Of a stretch of 64,000 nucleotides of DNA, positions 1-8,112 are shown one piece after another (the stretch's first letter is position 1; each line of letters opens with the position of its first letter). The DNA is from Streptomyces sp. YIM 121038 (GTDB lineage: Bacteria > Actinomycetota > Actinomycetes > Streptomycetales > Streptomycetaceae): assembly GCF_006088715.1 (NCBI RefSeq), contig NZ_CP030771.1, positions 2,728,001-2,792,000 on the forward strand, read 5' to 3'. The notes beneath the pieces are model-generated. The model was not told where the DNA came from. It did not search any database and worked only from the letters and a program-made list of their open reading frames with translations. Position numbers and translations under genes: made by a program.

Positions 1-619
1 CCATGATGCGGTGGACGTCGTCGATGTCGCGGCCGCTGCGGACGAAGGAGAGGGCGATGACGTCGAAGCCGGTGCGCAGCGCCCAGCGGAGGTCGGCTTC
101 GTCCTTGTCGGAGAGGGCGGGGACGGAGACGGCGACGCCGGGGAGGTTGAGGCCCTTGTTGTCGGAGACCATGCCGCCTTCGATGACGGTGGTGGTGACG
201 CGGGGGCCGTCGACGGCGGTGACTTCGAGGGTGACTTTGCCGTCGTCGACGAGGATGCGTTCGCCGGTGGTGACGTCGTCGGCGAGGCCGGTGTAGGTGG
301 TGCCGCAGATGTGGCGGTCGCCGGGGACGTCGGGTTCGACGGTGATGGTGAACTCGTCGCCGCGTTCGAGGAGTACGGGGCCTTCGGTGAAGCGGCCGAG
401 GCGGATCTTCGGGCCTTGAAGGTCGGCGAGGATGCCGACGCTGCGGCCGGTCTCGTCGGCGGCCTTGCGCACGCGCTGGTAGCGGTCCTCGTGGTCGGCG
501 TAGCTGCCGTGGCTGAGGTTGAAGCGTGCCACGTCCATTCCGGCTTCGACCAGGGCCTTGATCTGGTCGTAGGTGTCGGTGGCGGGTCCCAGGGTGCAAA
601 CGATTTTCGCTCGGCGCAT
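1..619 (-). CDS. pyk: Pyruvate kinase, N-terminal 206 residues (runs off window)
   Basis: Glycolytic enzyme making pyruvate and ATP from phosphoenolpyruvate and ADP in the cytosol. The reading starts MRRAKIVCTLGPATDTYDQI, the standard pyruvate kinase N-terminus, followed by the substrate-site segment MDVARFNLSHGS. Further on, GMVSDNKGLNLPG and LSFVRSGRDIDDV match the barrel and B-domain boundary. The ATG at 619 is the only start fitting the family. The C-terminal half, with the allosteric domain, lies beyond base 1, so which pyk paralogue this is cannot be judged. Upstream lies a 174-base gap with two CAACNGTTG palindromes. Confidence 0.96.
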   Translation of the reverse strand, partial: MRRAKIVCTLGPATDTYDQIKALVEAGMDVARFNLSHGSYADHEDRYQRVRKAADETGRSVGILADLQGPKIRLGRFTEGPVLLERGDEFTITVEPDVPGDRHICGTTYTGLADDVTTGERILVDDGKVTLEVTAVDGPRVTTTVIEGGMVSDNKGLNLPGVAVSVPALSDKDEADLRWALRTGFDVIALSFVRSGRDIDDVHRIM

Positions 620-676
620 GTCTTCGACAGTAGGCCTTACTGGTCGGTAGAGGATTGGTTGGGCGTGACTACTCAA

Positions 677-710
677 CAACCGTTGGGTGAAAGGCTCTTG
701 ACAACTGTTG
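677..710. promoter_or_regulatory. Paired CAACNGTTG palindromes upstream of pyk
   Basis: CAACCGTTG at 677-685 and CAACTGTTG at 702-710 are two 9-bp palindromes 25 bp apart, 58-91 bp upstream of the pyk start. They are unusually AT-rich for this DNA. The position suits an operator or promoter, but I cannot name a regulator. Confidence 0.35.
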
Positions 711-793
711 AAGTGTGCGCGGGCACGCTCTGATGAGCATGTTCAAGGGTCGATGGGGTGGTGTGTGATGACGGGGGCGGGTGGTGCGGTGGC

Positions 794-1498
794 TCACAGT
801 CGTGGGGGGTTCATGGTGAAGCGTGCGTTGACTTGGGCGTAGACGGACTGGCGTTGGGGTTCGAGGTCGAGTGCGGGGGCGGCTTCGGGGCCGCCGGCGA
901 AGGCGGCGCGGGCCATTCCGGGGGGTGCGGGGTAGGCGTAGTCGGGGGTGTGGTCGGCGCCGATGTCGGCGAGTTCGACGAGGGCGTCGAGGGTGGTGCC
1001 GAGGGCTTCGGCGTATTCGCGGGCGCGTTGGACGGCTTCTTTGACGGCTTGTTGGCGGGCGGTGCGGTGGGCGGGTGAGGTGGGGCGCAGGGACCAGTAG
1101 GGGCCGTCGACGTGGGTGAGGTCGAGGTCGGCGATGCGGGTGGTGAGTTCGCCGAGTGCGGTGAAGTCGGTGAGTTCGGCGCTGATGTGGACGCGGCCGT
1201 GGTAGGTGCGGACGCGTTCTCCTTTGCCGCGTTTGGTGAGTTCGGGGGTGATGGAGAAGGCGCCTGTTTCGATGCGCTCGACGGCTTCGCCGTAGGTTTT
1301 GATGAGGGTGATGACGTCGGTGTTGCGGCGGGTGAGGTGGGTGAGGGCGTCGCGGCGGTCGGTGCCTCGGGCGTTGACGGTGATGCCGATGCGGGCGATT
1401 TCGGGGTCGACTTCGAGGCGGGCTTCGCCGCGGACCGCTACGCGGGGGGCGTCGGGGGTGCCGTAGGGGGTGGTGGGTGTCTGTTCGTGGGTGGTCAT
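794..1498 (-). CDS. SIMPL (DUF541) domain protein
   Basis: A 234-residue protein of the SIMPL/DUF541 family. The sequence shows the typical opening VAVRGEARLEVDPEIARIGI, a central YHGRVHISAELTDF stretch and a C-terminal AVKEAVQRAREYAEALG helix. Bacterial SIMPL proteins are usually periplasmic or membrane-linked, but I see no signal peptide here, so this one is probably cytosolic. The ATG at 1498 is chosen because the homologous region starts about 16 residues later; an in-frame GTG lies three codons upstream. It diverges from the phosphoesterase at 1643. Biochemical function unknown. Confidence 0.88.
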   Translation of the reverse strand: MTTHEQTPTTPYGTPDAPRVAVRGEARLEVDPEIARIGITVNARGTDRRDALTHLTRRNTDVITLIKTYGEAVERIETGAFSITPELTKRGKGERVRTYHGRVHISAELTDFTALGELTTRIADLDLTHVDGPYWSLRPTSPAHRTARQQAVKEAVQRAREYAEALGTTLDALVELADIGADHTPDYAYPAPPGMARAAFAGGPEAAPALDLEPQRQSVYAQVNARFTMNPPRL

Positions 1499-1642
1499 GG
1501 GTTCCACTGTGGCACCGGGGCGGGGTTCGGGGTGGTCATCGGATCGAAACCTCGTGGGGGTGTTGTCGTGGGGGGCTTCTGGGCCAGAATCTACGCGCGT
1601 CGTCAGGGCGTGTGGATCATGAGGGTTCGTGAGGGAGTTTCG

Positions 1643-3442
1643 ATGCCGCTCGACAGAAGGTCGTTCCTGGGTAGTTCCGCCGCCGCGGGTGCGGGGGTGG
1701 CGCTCGTGGGTCCTGCGGCGTCCGCCGGGGCGGCGCCCGCGGCGCGGCCGGGCAAGGGGCCGGGGCGGTATTCGTTCACGGTGATGGGGACGACGGATCT
1801 GCACGGGAACGTCTTCAACTGGGATTACTTCACGGACCGGGAGTTCGACGACAAGAACCACAACGATGTGGGTCTGGCGAAGGTCTCGACGTTGGTGTCG
1901 CGGGTGCGTGCGGAGAAGGGGCGTCGCAATACGCTGCTGATCGACGCGGGTGACACGATTCAGGGTACGCAGTTGGCGTACTACTACGCGAAGGTGGATC
2001 CGATCACCGCGGCGCGGGGTCCGGTGCATCCGATGGCGCGGGCGATGAACGCGATCGGGTATAACGCGGCGGCGCTCGGGAACCATGAGTTCAATTACGG
2101 GATTCCGGTGTTGCGGAAGTTCCAGGAGCAGTGTGATTTCCCGTTGCTCGGGGCGAACGCGTTGGATGCGAAGTCACAGCGGCCTGCTTTTCCGCCGTAC
2201 AGCATGCATCGGTTGCGTACGCCGCACGGGCGGGATGTGCGGGTCGCGGTGCTCGGTCTGACGAATCCGGGGATCGCGATCTGGGACAAGGCTCATGTTC
2301 AGGGCAAGATGACGTTTCCGGGGCTTGAGGAGCAGGCGGCGAAGTGGGTGCCGCGGCTGCGTTCGATGGGTGCGGACGTGGTGATCGTGTCGGCGCATTC
2401 GGGGTCGAGCGGTACGTCGTCGTACGGGGATCAGTTGCCGTATGTGGAGAACGCGGCGGCGTTGGTGGCGCGGCAGGTGCCGGGGATCGACGCGATTCTG
2501 GTGGGGCACGCGCATACGGAGATTCCGGAGTATGTGGTCGAGAACGAGGCGACGGGCCGGAAGGTGGTGCTTTCGGAGCCGTTGAAGTGGGGGCAGCGGC
2601 TGACGTTGTTCGACTTCGACGTGGTGTGGTCGAAGGGCCGTTGGCGGGTGGAGAAGGTGGGGGCGAAGGTCCTGAACTCCAACGCGGTGGCGGAGGACGA
2701 GCGCATTACGCGGCTGCTCGCGGGTGAGCACCGGAAGGTCGTGGCTTATGTCAATCAGGTGATCGGTACGTCGAAGGCGGCGATGAGTACGGCGGAGGGG
2801 CCGTACAAGGATGTGCCGATCATTGATCTGATCAGTCATGTGCAGGCGGAGACGGTGCGGGTGGCGCTGGCGGGGGGTGCGTACGGGAAGCTTCCGGTGG
2901 TGTCGCAGGCGTCGTGCTTCTCGCGGACGGCAGGCATTCCGGCGGGTGAGGTGACGATCCGGGACGCGGCGGGTCTGTATCCGTTCGAGAACACGCTGGA
3001 GGCGCGTGTGCTGACGGGTGCGCAGTTGAAGGACTATCTGGAGTTCTCGGCGCGCTACTACGTGCGGACGGCTCCGGACGCGCCGGTGGATCCGGCGGGG
3101 CTGACGAACGCGGACGGGGTGCCGGACTACAACTACGACGCGTTGTACGGGGTCGCGTACGACGTGGACATCGCGCAGCCGGTGGGTTCGCGGATCGTGG
3201 GGTTGCGGTTCGAGGGGAAGCCGGTGGATCCGGCGGCGGAGTTCGTGTTGGCGGTGAACAACTACCGGGCGAGCGGGGGTGGCAATTTCCCGCATGTGGC
3301 GAGGGCCCGGCAGGTGTGGGCGCATTCGGACGAGATCCGTAACACGATCATCGCGTGGGTGAAGGCGAAGGGCACGGTGGATCCGGCGGAATTCGCGCGG
3401 GTGGACTGGCGGTTGACGCGTGCGGGGATTCCGGTGTTCTGA
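1643..3442 (+). CDS. Tat-exported 5'-nucleotidase / 2',3'-cyclic phosphodiesterase family phosphoesterase
   Basis: A 599-residue exported metallophosphoesterase expected to hydrolyse nucleotides or UDP-sugars outside the cell for phosphate and nucleoside recovery. RRSFLG near residue 5 followed by an Ala/Gly-rich stretch is a twin-arginine signal. Dimetal motifs are DLHG (about residue 53), DAGDTIQGT, GNHEFN, and VGHAHTEIP. The C-terminal 5'-nucleotidase domain includes LYPFENTLEARVLTG and a later NYRASGGGNFP loop. GAGGGAG five bases before the ATG at 1643 decides the start; an in-frame ATG at 1619 is less well placed. Length is typical. The substrate cannot be fixed by sequence. Confidence 0.93.
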   Translation: MPLDRRSFLGSSAAAGAGVALVGPAASAGAAPAARPGKGPGRYSFTVMGTTDLHGNVFNWDYFTDREFDDKNHNDVGLAKVSTLVSRVRAEKGRRNTLLIDAGDTIQGTQLAYYYAKVDPITAARGPVHPMARAMNAIGYNAAALGNHEFNYGIPVLRKFQEQCDFPLLGANALDAKSQRPAFPPYSMHRLRTPHGRDVRVAVLGLTNPGIAIWDKAHVQGKMTFPGLEEQAAKWVPRLRSMGADVVIVSAHSGSSGTSSYGDQLPYVENAAALVARQVPGIDAILVGHAHTEIPEYVVENEATGRKVVLSEPLKWGQRLTLFDFDVVWSKGRWRVEKVGAKVLNSNAVAEDERITRLLAGEHRKVVAYVNQVIGTSKAAMSTAEGPYKDVPIIDLISHVQAETVRVALAGGAYGKLPVVSQASCFSRTAGIPAGEVTIRDAAGLYPFENTLEARVLTGAQLKDYLEFSARYYVRTAPDAPVDPAGLTNADGVPDYNYDALYGVAYDVDIAQPVGSRIVGLRFEGKPVDPAAEFVLAVNNYRASGGGNFPHVARARQVWAHSDEIRNTIIAWVKAKGTVDPAEFARVDWRLTRAGIPVF

Positions 3443-3458
3443 GGCGGGGGTTGTCGCG

Positions 3459-3851
3459 ATGCATGAGGATCTTGCTGCCGCGCTGGCGGTGGTGCGGCGT
3501 GATCTGTCGGCCACGTGTGCGGTGCAGCCGATCGTCCGTGAGGAGGTGGACTTCGACGGGGATCCGCTGGTGATGCTGTACGAGGCGGACGGTTCGGGGG
3601 TGGGGGTTTCGGTGCCTGCGGGGGTGGGTCCGGCGGAGCAGGTGGCGGAGTTGGCGGAGCAGGTGAAGGACTGGGCGGTGGAGGCGTTGGCGGCGTTGTT
3701 GTTGCCGGCGACGTGGCCGGAGTGTCCCGACCATCCGCTGGGTCATCCGTTGGGTGCGCGGGTGGTCGGGAGTGTGGCGGTGTGGTCGTGTCCGCGGTCG
3801 GGGCGGGTGGTGGCGCCGGTGGGGGCGCTGGCCGAGGTGGCCGGGGGCTGA
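3459..3851 (+). CDS. Conserved-looking hypothetical protein, 130 aa
   Basis: Not recognised. The protein is acidic, starts MHEDLAAALAVVRRDL, has a middle predicted beta segment (PLVMLYEADGSGVGVSVP) and a C-terminal CPDHPLGHPLGARV/VWSCP stretch whose two Cys and two His could hold a metal. It begins 16 bases after the phosphoesterase stop with GAGGCGGGGG as ribosome site, so it is probably cotranscribed. Codon use matches the neighbours. Convergent with the monooxygenase gene at 3904. Confidence 0.75.
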   Translation: MHEDLAAALAVVRRDLSATCAVQPIVREEVDFDGDPLVMLYEADGSGVGVSVPAGVGPAEQVAELAEQVKDWAVEALAALLLPATWPECPDHPLGHPLGARVVGSVAVWSCPRSGRVVAPVGALAEVAGG

Positions 3852-3903
3852 GGGCCCGGGGGGGGTGGGGCCTGGGTCCGGGCCTGGGGTCCGGGCCTGG
3901 GGG

Positions 3904-5349
3904 TCAGTTCTTCAGGTGGACGAGGGTGCCGCGGTGTTCTCCGCCGGGGCGGGGGGTGGTGCGGTGCGTCGGCTGGTGGAGGCCGAAGTGGGTGAAGGCG
4001 GTGCGCTGGGGCTGGGGGTAGGGCTCTGTGCCGGTGAGGGAGTTGAGGATGCCTGCGCTGCGCCAGGCGGCGAGGCCGAGGTCGGGGGCGCCGACGCCGT
4101 GGGTGTGGCGTTCGGCGTTCTGTACGTAGACGGTGCCGGTGATGGAGGGGTCGAGGGCGAGGCGGTGGTGTTCGTCGATGCGGGGGCGTTCGGCGGAGTC
4201 GCGGCGGAGGTAGGGGTCGAGTCCGGCGAGGAGGCGGTCGAGGGGGCGTTCGCGGTAGCCGGTGGCGAGGATGACGGCGTCGGTGGTGAGGCGGGAGCGG
4301 GTGCCTTGTTCGACGTGTTCGAGGTGGAGTTCGACGCGGGTGGTGGCGACGCGTCCGGCGGTGCGGACGTTGACGCCGGGGGTGAGGACGGCGTCGGGCC
4401 AGCCGCCGTGGAGGGTGCGTCGGTAGAGCTCGTCGTGGATGGCGGCGATGGTGTCGGCGTCGATGCCCTTGTGGAGTTGCCACTGGCCGGGGACGAGTTG
4501 GTCGCGGACGGTTTCGGGCAGGGCGTGGAAGTAGCGGGTGTAGTCGGGGGTGAAGTGTTCCAGGCCGAGCTTGGAGTACTCCATGGGGGCGAAGGCGGGG
4601 GTGCGGGCGAGCCAGTGGAGTTTTTCGGCGCCCGGGGGGCGGTGGCGGAGGAGGTCGAGGAAGACTTCGGCGCCGGACTGTCCCGAGCCGATGACGGTGA
4701 TGTGGTCGGCGGTGAGGAAGCGGTCGCGGTGCAGGAGGTAGTCGGCGGCGTGGATGACGGGGACGGTGGGGGCGTCGGCGAGGGGCTTGAGGGGTTCGGG
4801 GACGTGGGGGGCGGTGCCGATGCCGAGGACGATGTTCTTGGCGTGGGTGCGGCCGAGGGCTTCGGCTTCGCCGTCGGCGTCGAGTTGGGTGAAGTCGACG
4901 TCGAACAGGTCGCGTTCGGGGTTCCAGCGGACGGCGTCGATCTGGTGGCCGTAGTGGAGCTGGGGGAGGTTGTCGCTGACCCAGCGGCAGTAGGCGTCGT
5001 ATTCGGCGCGCTGGATGTGGAAGCGCTCGGCGAAGTAGAAGGGGTAGAGGCGTTCGCGGGTCTTGAGGTAGTTGAGGAACGACCAGGGGCTCGCGGGGTC
5101 GGCGAGGGTCACGAGGTCGGCGAGGAAGGGGACTTGGAGGGTGGCGCCGTCGATGAGGAGGCCGGGGTGCCAGTGGAAGGCGGGGCGCTGTTCGTAGAAG
5201 GCGGTGTCGAGGCCGAGGGGCTGGGCGAGGGCGGCGAGGGAGAGGTTGAAGGGGCCGATGCCGATGCCGACCAGGTCGCGGGGGTTGTCGGGGGTGGTGG
5301 GTGCCGGGGTGGCCTGGTCGGGGGCGCCTGGTGGGCGGGTCGGGGTCAT
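3904..5349 (-). CDS. Lysine/ornithine/diamine N-monooxygenase (SidA/IucD/DesB type)
   Basis: A 481-residue FAD/NADPH enzyme that N-hydroxylates a primary amine such as lysine, ornithine, putrescine or cadaverine, the first step to a hydroxamate siderophore. Visible motifs are the FAD site GIGIGPFN at residues 28-35, the NADPH site GSGQSGAEVF in the middle and the ATGYRERP motif near the C-terminus. The ATG at 5349 overlaps the decarboxylase stop as ATGA, so the two are translationally coupled. Pairing with a decarboxylase points to a diamine substrate, as for DesA/DesB. The acyltransferase and NIS synthetase (DesC, DesD) that normally follow are missing here. Confidence 0.92.
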   Translation of the reverse strand: MTPTRPPGAPDQATPAPTTPDNPRDLVGIGIGPFNLSLAALAQPLGLDTAFYEQRPAFHWHPGLLIDGATLQVPFLADLVTLADPASPWSFLNYLKTRERLYPFYFAERFHIQRAEYDAYCRWVSDNLPQLHYGHQIDAVRWNPERDLFDVDFTQLDADGEAEALGRTHAKNIVLGIGTAPHVPEPLKPLADAPTVPVIHAADYLLHRDRFLTADHITVIGSGQSGAEVFLDLLRHRPPGAEKLHWLARTPAFAPMEYSKLGLEHFTPDYTRYFHALPETVRDQLVPGQWQLHKGIDADTIAAIHDELYRRTLHGGWPDAVLTPGVNVRTAGRVATTRVELHLEHVEQGTRSRLTTDAVILATGYRERPLDRLLAGLDPYLRRDSAERPRIDEHHRLALDPSITGTVYVQNAERHTHGVGAPDLGLAAWRSAGILNSLTGTEPYPQPQRTAFTHFGLHQPTHRTTPRPGGEHRGTLVHLKN

Positions 5350-6734
5350 CGGGGGGTGGTTCCTTCCACGAGCTTGAGCAGGGTGGTGAGGTCGTCGGGG
5401 GTGGTGTGGGGGTTGAGGAGGGTGGCTTTGAGCCAGCGGCGGCCGTCGAGTTGGGCGCGGCCGAGGACGGCGGTGCCGTCGGTGAGGAGGGTGCGGCGGA
5501 TGTGGGCGATGTGGTCGTCGTCGGCGTGGGTGGGCCGGAAGAGGACGGTGCTGATGGTGGGGGCGGCGTAGAGGTCGAAGCGGGGGTGGGCGGCGATGTC
5601 GTCGGCGAGGCGGCGGGCCTGGTCGCAGACGTGGTCGACGAGGGCGCCGAGTCCGGTGCGGCCGAGGGCCTTGAGGGTGATGGCGATCTTGAGTGCGTCG
5701 GGGCGGCGGGTGGTGCGCAGGGAGCGGCCGAGGAGGTCGGGGAGGCCTGCTTCGGTGTCGTCGTCGGCGTTGAGGTAGTCGGCGCGGTGGGTGAGGGCGT
5801 GGGTGTCGGTGGGGTCGCGGACGGTGAGGATGCCGGCTGCGGCGGGCTGCCAGCCGAGTTTGTGCAGGTCGAGGGTGACGGTGTCGGCGCGGTCGAGGCC
5901 GTGGAGCTTGGCGCGGTGGGTGTCGCTGAAGAGGAGTCCGGCGCCGTAGGCGGCGTCGGTGTGGAGGCGGGCGCCGTGGGTGGCGCACAGGTCGGCGATG
6001 GTGGTGAGGGGGTCGATGAGGCCGGCGTCGGTGGTGCCGGCGGTGGCGGTGACGAGGAGGTCGGTGTCGTCGGCGGTGTGGGTGGCGAGGGCGGTGGCGA
6101 GGGCGGCGGGGTCGAGGACGCCGGTGGGGGCGGGCACGGTGACGGGGGCGGGCAGGCCGAGGAGCCAGGCGGCGCGGTGCAGGGAGTGGTGGGCGTTGGC
6201 GCCGGTGAGGATGCGCAGGGTGCGGCCGTGGGCGGTGGCGCGTTCGCGGGCGAGGAGCAGGGCGAGTTGGTTGGACTCGGTGCCGCCGGTGGTGATGAGG
6301 GCGTCGCCGCGGCCGTGGACTTCGGTGGCGAGGGTGGTGGTGAGGAGGGCTTCGAGGGCGGAGGCGGCGGGGGCCTGGTCCCAGGAGTCGAGGGAGGGGT
6401 TGAGCGCGGAGGCGGCGAGGTCGGCGGCTGCGGCGAGGGCGAGCGGGGGGCAGTGCAGATGGGCCGCGCAGAGGGGTTCGGCGGGGTCGGCCGCGCCGTG
6501 GGCGGTGGCGTGGACGAGGGTGCGCAGGGCGGTGTGGGCGCCGGTGCCGTGGCTGGGCAGCAGGGGGTGGGCGGCGGCGTGGACGCGGGCGGCGACGGTG
6601 GTGGGGCCGCCGGGCGGGAGGGGGCCGCCGCGGGCCGCCGCGCCTTCGCGGAGGGCGTCCAGGGTGACGGTGAGCAGGGGCCCGAGGGCGTCGGGGCCTT
6701 GGGCGCCCCCGGCGAGGGGCGGCGGGGTGCGCAT
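5346..6734 (-). CDS. Group II PLP-dependent amino acid decarboxylase (DesA-like)
   Basis: A 462-residue pyridoxal-phosphate decarboxylase of the glutamate/diaminobutyrate/lysine decarboxylase group. The sequence shows TTGGTESNQLALL, HTDAAYGAG and the PLP-lysine motif LDLHKLGWQP. With the coupled N-monooxygenase it would supply a diamine for N-hydroxylation, by analogy with desferrioxamine DesA-DesB. The ATG at 6734 has GGAGGT eight bases upstream; an in-frame ATG at 6767 has no comparable site. Substrate (lysine, ornithine or diaminobutyrate) cannot be told by reading. No iron-box-like palindrome was seen upstream, which is odd for a siderophore gene. Confidence 0.9.
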   Translation of the reverse strand: MRTPPPLAGGAQGPDALGPLLTVTLDALREGAAARGGPLPPGGPTTVAARVHAAAHPLLPSHGTGAHTALRTLVHATAHGAADPAEPLCAAHLHCPPLALAAAADLAASALNPSLDSWDQAPAASALEALLTTTLATEVHGRGDALITTGGTESNQLALLLARERATAHGRTLRILTGANAHHSLHRAAWLLGLPAPVTVPAPTGVLDPAALATALATHTADDTDLLVTATAGTTDAGLIDPLTTIADLCATHGARLHTDAAYGAGLLFSDTHRAKLHGLDRADTVTLDLHKLGWQPAAAGILTVRDPTDTHALTHRADYLNADDDTEAGLPDLLGRSLRTTRRPDALKIAITLKALGRTGLGALVDHVCDQARRLADDIAAHPRFDLYAAPTISTVLFRPTHADDDHIAHIRRTLLTDGTAVLGRAQLDGRRWLKATLLNPHTTPDDLTTLLKLVEGTTPR

Positions 6735-6808
6735 GGGCGGTGACCTCCGGTGGGCGGACGGGGGCACCAGCCTGGTGGGTGGGGGTGGGGCGTGCGGTGG
6801 GGTGGGGG

Positions 6809-6823
6809 TTTCGGAACCCGAAA
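6809..6823. promoter_or_regulatory. Inverted repeat TTTCGG-AAC-CCGAAA upstream of the decarboxylase gene
   Basis: Two 6-bp arms with a 3-bp spacer, about 75 bp upstream of the decarboxylase start, in otherwise G-rich DNA. It could be an operator for the decarboxylase-monooxygenase pair. It does not resemble the AT-rich DmdR/DtxR iron box. Confidence 0.35.
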
Positions 6824-6899
6824 GGGGTACGGCTGTGCGGGGAAATCGTGTCTGCGCGGGGTGGAGGTGCTAGGGGCTGCGCCGGGCCTTGCGGGGGGG

Positions 6900-7080
6900 G
6901 GCTGCCCCGGCCCGCTCCTTCCAGAGGCCGGGGGCCTCGGCCCGCTCCTCCAGGGGCCGGACGGGCGCCTCGGCCCCTTCCTTCCAGACGGCGCACGCGC
7001 TGCCCCGGCCCGCTCCTTCTGGGGGCCGGGGCACCGTGGCGGCGCCGCGCGCCTCGTCCTTGAGCGTCGGACGGGCTCGG
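6900..7080. repeat. Degenerate copies of an intergenic repeat (family A)
   Basis: This is most of a 365-base gap (6735-7099) without a gene. It holds three or four imperfect copies of a GGCCCGCTCCTTCC-type unit followed by a GGCCGGGG-type unit, ending in CGCGCCTCGTCCTTGAG and CGTCGGACGGGCT. The end matches the family A element seen intact at 13905-14003, so this looks like partial duplication and decay of that element. No coding sequence is supported here. Confidence 0.6.
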
Positions 7081-7099
7081 TGGTTGCTGGTGCGGGCGC

Positions 7100-7954
7100 T
7101 CAGTTCGTCGTACGGAAGTCGTCCGCGTGGTCCTGGGCCCACTGGGCGTAGGTGCGGGCCGGGCGGCCCGTGATGGTCTGGACCGTGGTGGTCAGGGGCG
7201 GGGCCGTGTCGAGGGTGGCGGCGAGGGAGGCGACGAAGCCGGGGACCAGGTCGGCGGGGATGAGGGGGAACATGTCGGGGACGACGTCCTGGGGCGGTAT
7301 CTCGGTGTAGGTGAGGGGGCGGCCGATGGCGTGGGCGATGGCGGCGATCTGTTCCTCGGTGGTGATGGCTTCGGGGCCGGTGAGGACGTGGGCGGCGCCG
7401 GTGTGGCGCTCCAGGAGGCTGTGGCGGGCGACGGCGGCGATGTCGGCTTCGTGGATGGGTGAGTTGAGGCCTCGGGCGTAGGGGCCGCGTACGGTGTCGC
7501 CCGCGTGGATCTGCCGGACCCACTGGAGGGTGTTGGTGGCGAAGACGCCGGGGCGCAGGAAGGTCCAGTCGAGGCCGCTGTCGCGGACGTCCTGTTCGAG
7601 GGCGCGGTGCCAGGTGTGGATGAACGACTCGTGTTCGGGGTCGGGTGCGTCCTCGACGGCGATGCTGGACAGGACGGTGACGTGCTGGACGCCTGCGGTG
7701 CGGGCGGCGGCGAGGAACGCGGCGGTGTGGTCGCCGGTGACGGAGGCGTGCAGGAAGAGGGCGTCGGCGCCGTCGAACTGGGCGGTCATGTCGGCGGGGT
7801 CGGCGCTGACGGTGAGGCTGGTGACCTCGGCGGTGGCGGGCAGGTGGGCGCGGCCGGGGTCGCGGACGAGGGCGCGTACGGGGGTGTCGGTGGCGGTGAG
7901 TTGGTCGATGAGGGCGCTGCCGACGTTTCCGGTGGCTCCGCTGACGACGATCAT
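7100..7954 (-). CDS. NAD(P)H-binding NmrA/atypical SDR family protein
   Basis: A 284-residue Rossmann protein beginning MIVVSGATGNVGSALIDQL, the dinucleotide-binding signature of the NmrA / NAD(P)H:quinone oxidoreductase-like atypical SDRs. Further family features are VTVLSSIAVED, WTFLRPGVFATN and a late VLTGPEAITTEEQIAAI stretch. No active-site YxxxK is evident, as is common in NmrA proteins, so it may be a redox sensor or a quinone reductase. GAGGAG six bases upstream sets the start at 7954. Monocistronic between the repeat region and a strong terminator. Confidence 0.87.
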   Translation of the reverse strand: MIVVSGATGNVGSALIDQLTATDTPVRALVRDPGRAHLPATAEVTSLTVSADPADMTAQFDGADALFLHASVTGDHTAAFLAAARTAGVQHVTVLSSIAVEDAPDPEHESFIHTWHRALEQDVRDSGLDWTFLRPGVFATNTLQWVRQIHAGDTVRGPYARGLNSPIHEADIAAVARHSLLERHTGAAHVLTGPEAITTEEQIAAIAHAIGRPLTYTEIPPQDVVPDMFPLIPADLVPGFVASLAATLDTAPPLTTTVQTITGRPARTYAQWAQDHADDFRTTN

Positions 7955-8073
7955 GGTGGGCTCCTCGGGTGTGCGGGTGGGGCCGGGCCGTCGGGTGTGG
8001 TCCGTCGGTCCGGTCCGCTGTGTGCACGACCCTAGGCAACCGGAGGGGTTCTCCGGATCGTCGTGAGGGCGGA

Positions 8074-8105
8074 GCTCGGCCTAGGGCATCGGTCCTAGGC
8101 CGAGC
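8074..8105 (-). terminator. Strong terminator-like hairpin downstream of pepN
   Basis: Perfect 12-bp arms (8074-8085 and 8094-8105) around an 8-base loop, lying 8 bases after the pepN stop. No clear U-tract follows, as is usual in Streptomyces. Because it also lies 120 bp upstream of the NmrA-like gene, an operator role cannot be excluded. Confidence 0.7.
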
Positions 8106-8112
8106 GGCCGGG

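Noticed and set aside
11..733. Plus-strand frames over pyk and the SIMPL gene
   Set aside because: Repetitive Gly/Val/Asp/Ala sequence typical of the antisense of a GC-rich gene; the minus strand is plainly pyruvate kinase.
3904..6996. Open frame extending the monooxygenase N-terminus by about 550 residues
   Set aside because: The extension is Arg/Pro low-complexity sequence antisense-frame to the decarboxylase; the ATGA overlap at 5346-5349 and the FAD motif position show the true start.
6735..7099. Search for a DmdR/DtxR iron box before the decarboxylase pair
   Set aside because: No TTAGGTTAGGC-type palindrome is present; only the TTTCGG/CCGAAA repeat was found, which does not match.
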